Under the pieces are notes generated by a model. The model did not search any database and was not told where the DNA came from. It saw only the letters and a list, made by a program, of their open reading frames with translations. Below are positions 7,182-16,180 of a DNA stretch of 64,000 nucleotides, piece by piece (position 1 is the first letter of the stretch; every line of letters begins with the position of its first letter). Source of the stretch: Aliarcobacter sp017996075 (GTDB taxonomy: Bacteria > Campylobacterota > Campylobacteria > Campylobacterales > Arcobacteraceae); assembly GCF_051062515.1 (NCBI RefSeq), contig NZ_JAMXEK010000003.1, one strand, 5' to 3'. The position numbers and the translations under genes are program-made.

Positions 7182-9215
7182 TTAAATTACTCTTTCTAAA
7201 CAAATTTTAAAGTCATTGCAGATTTTTTCTGCTTGTGTTATAAATATATCTTTAACTTTTTTAACTTTTTTATCTTCTTCTTTAACTTTTAAATCATTAA
7301 AATAGTAAAATAAATATGGGAAAATCATTGAGCAATACTCTAAAAAAAGTTTATAAAAAACAATATGATTATCATTTAATATTTTTGTTAGAAGTTGATA
7401 AATTTCTTCTTGTAATTTATCAAAACCTTCAAGGTTTTTAGTTCTTAATTTCTCTAAAAATTGTTTCATATCTTTTTCTACAAATTCATGCTCATTTTTA
7501 AGAAATTTAATAGAGTTTTTATCTAATATTTTCTTCGAATTATCTTTTATATAAATATGTAAATTATTTTTTATAATATCTATCTCTTTTAAATCTTCTA
7601 GTTTTATCTCATTTGTCTTTTTTGCTGTAGTGTTAGTGAAATATGCTCCATGGCTTGATAAATTGTATATTTTGAGTTTTTTATCTTTATTTTCTAAAAT
7701 AAAGTTTACAATTTTTATAGAAGAGTAAAATGCTGAGTTAGTTGCTATCTCTTTTTTTAAGTTACCTTTTATTTTTATTAAACTTTTTTTATCATCAAAT
7801 ATATCTCTTGTTTGTTCATCATCTAAATTTACTTTTAATACAGCAGAGTTTGAACCTTGACTATGACTAGCTCCAGTTTTTTGATTTAGTGCTAAATCAA
7901 GACCTAAAAGATATATTGATTTTGGATTTAACAATGTAATAATATTTAAACCTATTTCACCTACACTAAATCCATTAAAAGCACAATTTTCAGAATAAAA
8001 AGGTAGAAAAATTTCAAATAAAAAGAGATTTTCTTTATTTAGTTTCTTTAGAATACTCTCATTTGTTAAATTACTCATGAGAGCGATAGTTTTGCTATCA
8101 AGTTTAGATAATATTTCATCATTAAACTGCAAAGTTTCGATTATATCACTTTCATCAACAGATACAACCATATCTACTCTAATATTATTATCTAAAAGTT
8201 TTTTAAGAGCAGCACCTACTGTTACAATATAGAATTTATTTTGATTTAATTTAATCCATTCAAGATTTTCTTCAAGCGATGGACCTGGTGCTAGATATAA
8301 AACTGGAATATCTTTTAAAATATTACACTCATTTTTTATTTTTGGAAACATTGGAAAATTATAATTTTTTATATATTTAGTAGCTCTATTTATATGCATA
8401 TAAAGCTGTCTATTATAATCATAAGTTTCTGGATTTAAACTTGAAATAGATGTAAGTATAGTATCTATATAGCTATCTATATTTATACTAGTTGTCGAGA
8501 ATTTAATAAGATAGTTGTCAAATTGTGAAGTATTAAAAAATCTAGCTATTTTTTTTGTTTCATCTGTATGACTATCCATAATAGAGAATATAACTCCATT
8601 TTTAGCAAGAATAGTATAATCAACTGTAAATAGAGATAATCTAAATATTTCTAAATTTCTTTCTACTACTAGATACATTTGTGCATCTATCTTTTCTGCA
8701 ATTTTTGGGATATGTCTTCCCAAAAGTGTTCCTAAAAAGATAAATTTATCTATCTTTTTTATTCTCTTTTTTTTATTTCCTTGATAAGCTTTTAAATAAT
8801 TTGAGTATTCAAGAGTATCATTTAGTGTTAAATTTGCAAGTTCAAATCTTGTTTTTAAATTAAATCTATCTTCTAAATCTACACCTTCATTTTTTTGTTT
8901 AAATATAAAATATGTAGGGAGATTAAGAATAGAAAATTTATTATCAAACTCTACTTTTCTAACTAAATCAGAATTAAACTTTTTTGGTTTTTTATTATAA
9001 AGATATTTATCATTTACAATATCATAAATATCAAAATCACCATCTTGCATATTAAATTCTAGTGCATACTTTTCTTTGTAAGTTCCATGCTCTATCATCC
9101 TTGATAATTCATCTATTCTGTGATAAAGCTCATTATCATATTCACTTAAGAATGCTAAATTTGCTAAAAAAGTTGTTGTAAGTGCATTTTGTAATTGTAT
9201 TTGTGCTTCTGTCAT
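7182..9215 (-). CDS. Motility accessory factor (Maf/DUF115 flagellin glycosyltransferase) 1
   Basis: A 677-residue Maf protein. Maf proteins move nonulosonic acids such as pseudaminic or legionaminic acid from the CMP form onto flagellin Ser/Thr in the cytoplasm before export. The N-terminal part (about 1-290) is the variable Maf region, with IFLGTLLGRHIPKIAE near 159. The central MptE-like Rossmann domain starts with LYLAPGPSLEENLEW at about 307-320, followed by VSVDESD and a GLDLALN strand. The C-terminal 150 residues are helical and rich in Lys and Glu. It is the last gene of the rfb operon, nine bases after rfbH, and converges on flaB. Its donor is unknown; its operon suggests the CDP-sugar pathway or one of the two CMP-sugars made nearby. 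Confidence 0.88.
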   Translation of the reverse strand: MTEAQIQLQNALTTTFLANLAFLSEYDNELYHRIDELSRMIEHGTYKEKYALEFNMQDGDFDIYDIVNDKYLYNKKPKKFNSDLVRKVEFDNKFSILNLPTYFIFKQKNEGVDLEDRFNLKTRFELANLTLNDTLEYSNYLKAYQGNKKKRIKKIDKFIFLGTLLGRHIPKIAEKIDAQMYLVVERNLEIFRLSLFTVDYTILAKNGVIFSIMDSHTDETKKIARFFNTSQFDNYLIKFSTTSINIDSYIDTILTSISSLNPETYDYNRQLYMHINRATKYIKNYNFPMFPKIKNECNILKDIPVLYLAPGPSLEENLEWIKLNQNKFYIVTVGAALKKLLDNNIRVDMVVSVDESDIIETLQFNDEILSKLDSKTIALMSNLTNESILKKLNKENLFLFEIFLPFYSENCAFNGFSVGEIGLNIITLLNPKSIYLLGLDLALNQKTGASHSQGSNSAVLKVNLDDEQTRDIFDDKKSLIKIKGNLKKEIATNSAFYSSIKIVNFILENKDKKLKIYNLSSHGAYFTNTTAKKTNEIKLEDLKEIDIIKNNLHIYIKDNSKKILDKNSIKFLKNEHEFVEKDMKQFLEKLRTKNLEGFDKLQEEIYQLLTKILNDNHIVFYKLFLEYCSMIFPYLFYYFNDLKVKEEDKKVKKVKDIFITQAEKICNDFKICLERVI

Positions 9216-9223
9216 ATTTTTCC

Positions 9224-10561
9224 TTATTTTTTACTATCTTTAATAAACTCTCTAATTTTTTTAATCATATAGCTAATAGCACCATCACCCATACCAGGAT
9301 ATAGTCCTATCCAAAAGCTATCATTCATGATTTTATCTGTAACTTTTAAATCTCCAATTACTCTATAATCTTGATTTAAAATCATACTATCAAACATTGG
9401 GTGTCTTATCATATTTCCAGCAAATAAGTTTCTTGTTTGTATTTTATTTGATTCAAGATATTCTACAAGTTCATTTCTAGTAAAGTTTACATCATCTTTT
9501 AGAGTCATCATAAATCCAAACCAGCTTGGATCAGAATTTGGTTGAGTCTCTACTAGATGAAGTTGAGACAAATCTTTTAAACCATCATATAGTTTCTTTT
9601 GATTCTCTTTTCTTTTTTCTACAAATGTTGGGAATTTTTCAAGTTGAGCACATCCAATAGCAGCTTGCATATCTGAAACTTTTAGATTAAATCCAAAATG
9701 ACTATATACATATTTATGGTCATATCCTTTTGGAAGTGTTCCAAAGCTTTGAGAAAATCTGCAACCACAAGTATTATCAATACCACTTTCACACCAACAG
9801 TCTCTTCCCCAATCTCTCATTGAAAGCATTATTTTTTTTAGAAGTGGATTGTCTGTATATGTTGCTCCTCCTTCTCCCATAGTCATATGATGTGGAGGAT
9901 AAAATGAACTAGTACCTATATCTCCCCAAGTTCCTGTTGGTTTTCCTTCATAAGTTGAACCTAGAGCATCACAATTATCCTCTATTAACCAAAGATTATG
10001 TTTATTGCAAAACTCTTTTACAGCTCTTAGATTAAAAGGATTTCCTAAACTATGAGCTATCATAATAGCTTTTGTTTTAGAACTAAGAGCAAGTTCTAGT
10101 TGAGATACATCTACATTTGCATATTTTAAATCCATATCTACAAAAACTGGAACTGCACCATATTGAACTATTGGAGCTACAGTTGTAGGAAATCCAGCAG
10201 CTACAGTTATAACTTCATCACCTCTTTTAACTTGTCTATCTTTTAGTAAAGGAGAAGTTAAAGCATAAAAGGCAAGTAAGTTTGCACTACTTCCTGAATT
10301 TACTAAAAATGCATATCGTACACCTAGATATTTAGCCAAAGTTTTTTCAAATTTTTTACTATAATCACCATATGTAAGCCAAAAATCTAAACTACTATCT
10401 ACTAAATATTGCATCTCTGTTTCATCAAAAACTCTTCCTGCATAATTTACTCTAGTTTCACCATCTACAAATTTTTTCTCTTGAACTGGTTTATGAACCA
10501 GTTCATAATACTCTTTTGTTTTTTGTAAAATCTCTTGTTTTAGTTTTTCTTGTTGTGTCAT
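9224..10561 (-). CDS. rfbH: CDP-4-keto-6-deoxyglucose 3-dehydrase (E1), RfbH/DdhC
   Basis: A 445-residue PMP- and [2Fe-2S]-dependent dehydrase that removes the C3 hydroxyl of CDP-4-keto-6-deoxyglucose, giving the 3,6-dideoxy series. It has the DegT aminotransferase fold, but the usual PLP Lys is replaced by His in SFYPPHHMTMGEGG (His224/225). Cysteines at 255, 257, 265 and 267 match the C-x-C-x7-C-x-C iron-sulfur site of Yersinia E1. Family E1 enzymes need a reductase partner (E3, DdhD) to complete the reaction; none is encoded in this window. It belongs to the operon running from rfbF to maf1. Confidence is high because both hallmark sites are intact. Confidence 0.93.
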   Translation of the reverse strand: MTQQEKLKQEILQKTKEYYELVHKPVQEKKFVDGETRVNYAGRVFDETEMQYLVDSSLDFWLTYGDYSKKFEKTLAKYLGVRYAFLVNSGSSANLLAFYALTSPLLKDRQVKRGDEVITVAAGFPTTVAPIVQYGAVPVFVDMDLKYANVDVSQLELALSSKTKAIMIAHSLGNPFNLRAVKEFCNKHNLWLIEDNCDALGSTYEGKPTGTWGDIGTSSFYPPHHMTMGEGGATYTDNPLLKKIMLSMRDWGRDCWCESGIDNTCGCRFSQSFGTLPKGYDHKYVYSHFGFNLKVSDMQAAIGCAQLEKFPTFVEKRKENQKKLYDGLKDLSQLHLVETQPNSDPSWFGFMMTLKDDVNFTRNELVEYLESNKIQTRNLFAGNMIRHPMFDSMILNQDYRVIGDLKVTDKIMNDSFWIGLYPGMGDGAISYMIKKIREFIKDSKK

Positions 10562-10566
10562 TTATT

Positions 10567-11490
10567 TTATTTTCCTTTCCAAATATTATTTATTTCTTTT
10601 AGATATGGATCATTTATAATAGATTCTTTATCTAGCTTTTCAAGATTTGCTTTAAAATACTCTCTCATTTTTTGTATTGCTTTTTTATGTGAAGTAAATT
10701 TAAAGTTTTTTAATTCTTTCATTATTCTTTCATTATTTGAAGTGTATTCGTTGTTTAAACCATCATTTAGAACTTTAATTTCAGATTTAAAATCACTTGT
10801 TTCATTTACTAAATTTGCAAGAGTTATTAAATCAATTTTTATACCTGTTGTAGCATTATAGATTTTTTCTTTTGATTCATTATGAATAGTCCAATCTATC
10901 ATCCGTAACAAATCATCTACATAAATATAATCAAAGTAAACATTTTTATTTATCATTATTGGCAATTTTAATAGATTTTTCACTATCGCATTTGTAATGA
11001 ACTTAAATCTATAATTTTCATACTCTCCATAAGCTCCAAAAATTCTTAATTGAACTATATTATCCGATTTTTCGATATATTTAGAAGTGATTGATTTATA
11101 AAAACCATATTCATCCAAAGGTTGTGCATCTAAATAATCTTCTTCATGAGCGTCAACTATAGGTTTATGTTTACTATATTCTGCTCCACTTCCAAATGAT
11201 ATAATTTTTTTTACATTTTTCTCATGTTTAGCGATATTAAAAAATATTCTAAGATTATACTCTGTAACATTTTTCATATCAACTGTTGTTCTATCTCCAC
11301 CTTTATTTGCCAAATGAATTATAATATCAATTTTATTTCCTAAAATGTAATTATCTACTTCTTCTTCATTTACTAAATCAAGGTCTTTACTTGAAGGTGT
11401 AAAAAGATTATATTTTGAATAGTTTTTATTTAAATACTCTTTTAAATGAGTTCCTATAAATCCATTTGAACCTGTTATAAATATGTTCAT
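10567..11490 (-). CDS. NAD-dependent epimerase/dehydratase (extended SDR) a
   Basis: A 307-residue extended short-chain dehydrogenase acting on nucleotide sugars. The NAD(P) motif GSNGFIG is at residues 7-13, the catalytic Ser lies in SFGSGAEYS, and the Tyr/Lys pair is YGFYKSITSK. It overlaps the preceding SDR by four bases and ends six bases before rfbH. In yersiniose-type pathways an SDR (YerF) reduces the keto group left by the ThDP enzyme; this protein or its neighbour could do that. A second SDR would then be free for another reduction or epimerisation. The exact reaction cannot be assigned from sequence. Confidence 0.8.
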   Translation of the reverse strand: MNIFITGSNGFIGTHLKEYLNKNYSKYNLFTPSSKDLDLVNEEEVDNYILGNKIDIIIHLANKGGDRTTVDMKNVTEYNLRIFFNIAKHEKNVKKIISFGSGAEYSKHKPIVDAHEEDYLDAQPLDEYGFYKSITSKYIEKSDNIVQLRIFGAYGEYENYRFKFITNAIVKNLLKLPIMINKNVYFDYIYVDDLLRMIDWTIHNESKEKIYNATTGIKIDLITLANLVNETSDFKSEIKVLNDGLNNEYTSNNERIMKELKNFKFTSHKKAIQKMREYFKANLEKLDKESIINDPYLKEINNIWKGK

Positions 11491-12485
11491 TTACTTATAT
11501 TCCATTTTATAGTTTTTTCTAAAGCTTCTTTAAAATTAACTTTAGTTTCCACTCTAAGTTCTTTTTTTGATAATTCAATATTTGGTAAAAATACATCATT
11601 GTTATCATTCATATTTAAAATATCTATCTCTATTTCATTCCCTAAAATATCTCTTATTGATAAAGCTAAATTTTCTAAAGAAATACCTTCTTCACTTCCT
11701 AGATTATAAGCCATAGTATTTTTAGGATTTACTAAAATATTAAATAACCACTCAACCATATCACTAGGATACATATAACTTCTAATTGGTTTTCCATTAC
11801 CAACTATTTTTATTTTTTTAAATTTTATTGCATCATGAATGAAATTATTTATTGCCCAAGGTTTTTCTAAACTCATAAAAGGTCCTATAAAGGAAAATGG
11901 TCTCACTTGAACAATTGGTAATCTGTATAGTGTTTCGTATGCTTTACATAAAGTTTCACTAAATCTTTTTGACTCAGGATATATTGACTTAATAGAAAAA
12001 CAATCAAGATTTCCAAAATCACTCTCTTTTATCTTTTCAAATTTATTGCTTCCATAAACTTGACCAGATGACAAATTTATTACTTTTATAACATTTTCTA
12101 ATCTTAAAATACTTTCTAATAACTGTTTTGTCCCAAGTGAAATAATATTCATTGTTTCAATAGGATTGTTAATGTGTTCAATATTATCTGGTGTACATGC
12201 TGCATGAATTATATAATTTATATTTTCTGGTAGTTCTTTAATATTTCTTATATCATTTTGTATAAAAAAAACTTCGCTTCTTGTGTTTAATATTTGATTT
12301 AATTCTAATGTAATTTTTCTGGCTAATAAATATAATTTTATATTAAAGTTATATTTATCGTTTAAATATATTACAAATTCTAAAATCCATCTACCAAAAA
12401 AACCTGTTCCACCAGTTACTAAAATTTCACTATTTTTCAAATCAGAAATTTTAGTAATTTCGAAATTATTTAAATTAAAATGCAT
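11487..12485 (-). CDS. NAD-dependent epimerase/dehydratase (extended SDR) b
   Basis: A 332-residue extended SDR with an N-terminal lead of about 20 residues before the strand ILVTGGTGFFGRW (GGTGFFG near 25-31). The catalytic Ser is in NLSSGQVYG and the Tyr/Lys pair in YPESKRFSE. RPFSFIGPF and the later RSYMYPSDMVEW are typical of nucleotide-sugar epimerases and dehydratases. It is tightly coupled: two bases after the aldolase gene and overlapping the next SDR. It is a candidate for keto reduction of the branched CDP-sugar or a later epimerisation, with substrate inferred only from the operon. Confidence 0.8.
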   Translation of the reverse strand: MHFNLNNFEITKISDLKNSEILVTGGTGFFGRWILEFVIYLNDKYNFNIKLYLLARKITLELNQILNTRSEVFFIQNDIRNIKELPENINYIIHAACTPDNIEHINNPIETMNIISLGTKQLLESILRLENVIKVINLSSGQVYGSNKFEKIKESDFGNLDCFSIKSIYPESKRFSETLCKAYETLYRLPIVQVRPFSFIGPFMSLEKPWAINNFIHDAIKFKKIKIVGNGKPIRSYMYPSDMVEWLFNILVNPKNTMAYNLGSEEGISLENLALSIRDILGNEIEIDILNMNDNNDVFLPNIELSKKELRVETKVNFKEALEKTIKWNISK

Positions 12486-12486
12486 T

Positions 12487-13500
12487 TTATTTTCCTAACC
12501 GTTTACTTAGTCTTATTGCAACTTCAACAATTTTATCTTCTTGTCCACCTATAACTTTCTCTTTTCCTAATTCAAAAAAAACATCTCTTGGATCTACATT
12601 ATATTCTCTTGAAACAGTTTTTATTTGATTTGAAAATGCAGAAAAAACAGAAGATAATCCACCTACAATACTTAATGGTGATATAGTAATAGGTTTTTCT
12701 ATTAATTTTTCTTCAGCTAAATCAGCTAAATCTAAAACTTTGTATAAATCTATACCTGTATCGAAATTATACTTAGTAAGAACTCCAACTAAAACCTCCA
12801 ATGGAGTATTTCCAGCTCCTGCACCAAAACCTTTTATAGAAGCATCTATAATCTGTGCTCCTGCTTGTAATGCTACAATAGAATTATAAACACTTAAACT
12901 AAGATTATTGTGTCCATGAAACCCTACAGGAACTGATAAATTATTTGATAAAAGAGTTACTATTTTTTCAACATCACTAGGTAAAAAACTTCCTGATGAA
13001 TCTAATATTACTATAGCTTGTGCCCCATAAGTTTGCATTTTAAATGCTTCTTCTAATAATATTTCAGGTGTTGTCATATGACTACTCATCAATAAACCAT
13101 ATGCTTCTTTACCATTTTCTCTTGCAAAAGAAATATGTCTTTGAGTAACATCTGCTTCTGTGCAATGACTTGCAACTCTAAAAATATCAACTCCACATTC
13201 TATAGCTTTTTTTAAATCTTTATTTATAGTTGCACAACCAGGAATAATATGAATTCCTAATTTTGTATTACATAATTGTTCTTTAGCAGTTTTTAACATA
13301 ATTTCATCAGTTAATTTACTTTCTCCTACTAAAATTGAAGAAGCCCCTATTCCATTACCATGACCTACTTCAATAGCATACAAATTTGATTCCTCTGCAC
13401 CTTTTGCGTAGAGAGATATTTGTTCTTTTGTCAGTTGATGAGATATAGCATGAGAACCATCTCTTAAAGATACATCATAGATAATTACTTTTTTGCTCAT
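12487..13500 (-). CDS. 4-hydroxy-2-oxovalerate aldolase-like enzyme (DmpG/BphI family)
   Basis: A 337-residue aldolase of the DRE-TIM family. YDVSLRDGSHAISH (8-21) holds the metal-binding Asp and catalytic Arg and His residues, and HGHNN (195-199) gives the two metal His ligands. The C-terminal helical domain (about 270-337) is the one DmpG uses to bind its dehydrogenase partner. In catabolism DmpG splits 4-hydroxy-2-oxopentanoate into pyruvate and acetaldehyde. Here, with no aromatic-degradation genes and a sugar operon all round, the reverse condensation is the likely job. The partner dehydrogenase gene lies directly upstream, with its stop on this start. Confidence 0.9.
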   Translation of the reverse strand: MSKKVIIYDVSLRDGSHAISHQLTKEQISLYAKGAEESNLYAIEVGHGNGIGASSILVGESKLTDEIMLKTAKEQLCNTKLGIHIIPGCATINKDLKKAIECGVDIFRVASHCTEADVTQRHISFARENGKEAYGLLMSSHMTTPEILLEEAFKMQTYGAQAIVILDSSGSFLPSDVEKIVTLLSNNLSVPVGFHGHNNLSLSVYNSIVALQAGAQIIDASIKGFGAGAGNTPLEVLVGVLTKYNFDTGIDLYKVLDLADLAEEKLIEKPITISPLSIVGGLSSVFSAFSNQIKTVSREYNVDPRDVFFELGKEKVIGGQEDKIVEVAIRLSKRLGK

Positions 13501-14384
13501 TAGTTTATTCCTTTTGTGGTAAATTCTTTAGCAATTTTTTCAGCAACTTCAATAGCAGCACAGTTTATAATATCTAAATTACCTGCATATTTTGGTAAGT
13601 AATCACCAGCACCTTGAACTTTTATTGTAAGCATTATTATTCCATTTATATATTTTGGTTCTGTTACCAAACTATACCCAGGAACATATCTTCTTATCTT
13701 AGTAATCATTTCATTAACTACATTTTTAACTTTTTTTATATCATGATTTTTTGACTTAACATAAATTGTTGTTTGCATATCTATACTTGGAATAGCTGGA
13801 TTTAAATTAATAATCGCTTTTATATTTTTACAACCTGTAAATAAAGATAAAGCTTTTTCAGTTGTTTCTATATACTCATCAACATTTGCACGAGTTCCAG
13901 GTCCTGCACTTTTTGAAGAAATTGTTGAAACAATTTCAATATATTCAATATCATTTACAACTTGACTAATCGAATAAGCAATTGGAATTGAAGATTGTCC
14001 TCCACAGGTAATCATATTTATATTTTTTTTAGATTTAATATCTTCAATATTTACAGCTGGAACAATAAATTCACCAATTTTAGCAGGTGTCATATCAATT
14101 GCTATAATATTATATTTTTCAAAAATAGGAGCATGTTCTAAATGACTTAGAGCTGTTGTTGAATCAAAAATTAAATCAAATTTATCATGATTTTCTATAA
14201 CAGCATCTATCCCTTTATCGCTTAATGGTACATTTAATGTTAAAGCTTTTGACATACCTTTTGATTGTAAATTTCTTCCTATAAACATGGTACATTCAAG
14301 AAAATTTGACTTTATGACTTTCATTAATAAATCAGTACCAATATTTCCTGTACCTATTATACCAACTCTTAATTTTTTCTGCAT
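13500..14384 (-). CDS. Acylating acetaldehyde dehydrogenase (DmpF/BphJ family)
   Basis: A 294-residue dehydrogenase that interconverts acetyl-CoA and acetaldehyde using NADH. The NAD motif GIIGTGNIGTDLL is at 8-20, the catalytic Cys127 in ITCGGQSS, and KSAGPGTRANVDEY near 155-170 is diagnostic of the family. In known DmpG-DmpF complexes acetaldehyde is channelled between the two active sites, so here acetyl-CoA could feed the aldolase directly. The gene overlaps the ThDP enzyme by 16 bases and abuts the aldolase. The length is slightly below the usual 300-315 residues. Reading it as biosynthetic is an inference from context. Confidence 0.9.
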   Translation of the reverse strand: MQKKLRVGIIGTGNIGTDLLMKVIKSNFLECTMFIGRNLQSKGMSKALTLNVPLSDKGIDAVIENHDKFDLIFDSTTALSHLEHAPIFEKYNIIAIDMTPAKIGEFIVPAVNIEDIKSKKNINMITCGGQSSIPIAYSISQVVNDIEYIEIVSTISSKSAGPGTRANVDEYIETTEKALSLFTGCKNIKAIINLNPAIPSIDMQTTIYVKSKNHDIKKVKNVVNEMITKIRRYVPGYSLVTEPKYINGIIMLTIKVQGAGDYLPKYAGNLDIINCAAIEVAEKIAKEFTTKGIN

Positions 14385-16180
14385 TCTTTTGCCTTAAGCT
14401 TATTATATTCATATTCTTCTCTAGATAAAAATGGAAACATATCATCATAAGGCATTGAAATAATTTTACCATCGTCTTCTTTTTTGGAAGCAACTCTCGG
14501 AATTAATAATTGTTCTCTACCCGTAAAAACTTCACAAATCATAGGACCTTTATAATTTATAAGTTCTGATATTTTTTCATCTAATTCTTGGTTTGTTTTA
14601 ATACTTAAATATTTAATACCGTATAAATCTGCAACTTTTTCCATATTAGGAAAACCAACTCCATTTTTATCACTTTCTCCTATTAACCTATTTTCACAAA
14701 AGTTCTTTTGAGTAAGTCTTATTAATAAGTATCCATCATTATTTATTATAATTGTTTTTATTGGCAAATTATAGTATGCAATAGTTTGAAACTCTTGTAA
14801 ATTCATTTGTATAGAACCATCACCAGAAATACAATAAACATCTTTCTTTTCTTTTGAAGATACAGCTACACCAATAGAAGATGGACTATATCCCATTGTA
14901 GATAATCCACCAGTTATAATATGTCTTTGTCCAAATTTAACTTTAAAAGCTTGTGCATGAACATGAAAGCATGAACCTGTATCAACTGCAAATAAAGTAT
15001 TACTAGGAACTTTTTTTGAAAATTCATGCATAAAATGATAAGAATTAATTTCTTTTTGATCTTTATATTCTGGTAAATCAACAGGATATTTTTCTTTCCA
15101 TTGTTTTGTAAGTTTCAACCAATTATCAGAAGATGTTTTATCTTTATATTCTTTTTTTAATATGTTAATTAACTCTGGTAAAATATCTATTAAATTCGCT
15201 TCAATACAAATATCATTTTTATTTATAGATGGTTTTTTAAATTCTTTTGGATCAACATCAATAATAATTTTTTTAGATTCATTTGCAAACTTATCATAAT
15301 CATGCCCAATTACACCAATACTTAATCTACAACCAAGAACTAATAATACATCAGAATTATGAACAGTATAATTACCTGTTCTATCGCCATATGTTCCAGG
15401 TCTTCCAACGAAATATGAATTATTATCATCTACAATATCCATTGCCATTCTCGTAGTTATAACTGGGATTTTTAATATATCAACTAGCTCATTAAATTCT
15501 TCAATCATATCTGATTGTCTAATTCCAGCACCTGCAAGTATAACAGGTCTTGAAGCATTTTTTAATGCATTTGCTATTAAAAATAAATCATCTTTTGAAT
15601 ATTTTTTTTCTATAACATCTGGAATAAATCCTTCATATTCTTCAGGATCAAAAAATGCACCTTGTATATCAATTGGGCACTCAATCCAAACAGGTCCTAC
15701 AGGTTGTTCTAAAGCTAAATAAATTGCTTTTTCAACTTTATATTTAATATCTTTTATATCATCTAGAATTACTGCATATTTCGTAACCTGCTCAAACAAA
15801 GGTTTAGTATTAAATCCTTGTAATGAAAATTGTCTTGGTTCAATAATTTTTGTTTGCTCTACTTTAGACTGCCCAGAAACTACAATCATTGGAGACCTAT
15901 CAACTAAAGATCCAACAACACTTGTAAGTGTATTCAATGCAGCAGGTCCAGCAGTTACATAAGTCACACCTAATTTTCCTGTTGCTCTACCATATGCTTC
16001 TGCTGCCATGCCAGCAGCTTGTTCATGATGAAAACAATAGTAATTTAATTTGTTTTCACGATGAAGTTTTTCTACTGCATCAGTTAAAAACATAATCATT
16101 CCACCAGTTATCATAAATATATTATTTCCACCTGCTTCTGCCAACTTTTCTGTTAAATAATCTGCTACTCTTATTTTCAT
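14369..16180 (-). CDS. ThDP-dependent enzyme, acetolactate synthase/YerE-like
   Basis: A 603-residue thiamine-diphosphate enzyme with the three domains of acetohydroxyacid synthases. The catalytic Glu53 lies in FHHEQAAGMAAEAYGRATG, the central domain resembles a DHS/FAD-binding region, and the ThDP/Mg motif begins GDGSIQMN (453-460) and ends in NN (480-481). In Yersinia, YerE of this type adds a two-carbon unit from pyruvate to C4 of CDP-3,6-dideoxy-4-ketoglucose. Next to an aldolase and acetaldehyde dehydrogenase, the donor here is more likely a longer 2-oxo acid, probably 4-hydroxy-2-oxopentanoate. It is joined to rfbG by a TAATG stop-start. Housekeeping acetolactate synthase is less likely, because no ilv genes are near. 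Confidence 0.85.
   Translation of the reverse strand: MKIRVADYLTEKLAEAGGNNIFMITGGMIMFLTDAVEKLHRENKLNYYCFHHEQAAGMAAEAYGRATGKLGVTYVTAGPAALNTLTSVVGSLVDRSPMIVVSGQSKVEQTKIIEPRQFSLQGFNTKPLFEQVTKYAVILDDIKDIKYKVEKAIYLALEQPVGPVWIECPIDIQGAFFDPEEYEGFIPDVIEKKYSKDDLFLIANALKNASRPVILAGAGIRQSDMIEEFNELVDILKIPVITTRMAMDIVDDNNSYFVGRPGTYGDRTGNYTVHNSDVLLVLGCRLSIGVIGHDYDKFANESKKIIIDVDPKEFKKPSINKNDICIEANLIDILPELINILKKEYKDKTSSDNWLKLTKQWKEKYPVDLPEYKDQKEINSYHFMHEFSKKVPSNTLFAVDTGSCFHVHAQAFKVKFGQRHIITGGLSTMGYSPSSIGVAVSSKEKKDVYCISGDGSIQMNLQEFQTIAYYNLPIKTIIINNDGYLLIRLTQKNFCENRLIGESDKNGVGFPNMEKVADLYGIKYLSIKTNQELDEKISELINYKGPMICEVFTGREQLLIPRVASKKEDDGKIISMPYDDMFPFLSREEYEYNKLKAKECRKN

Noticed and set aside
12487..14384. Aromatic-compound meta-cleavage operon (DmpF and DmpG)
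   Set aside because: No ring-cleavage dioxygenase, hydratase or decarboxylase is present; every neighbour is a nucleotide-sugar gene.
14369..16180. Housekeeping acetolactate synthase IlvB
   Set aside because: No regulatory subunit or other ilv gene is nearby, and it is coupled to rfbG and the aldehyde dehydrogenase.
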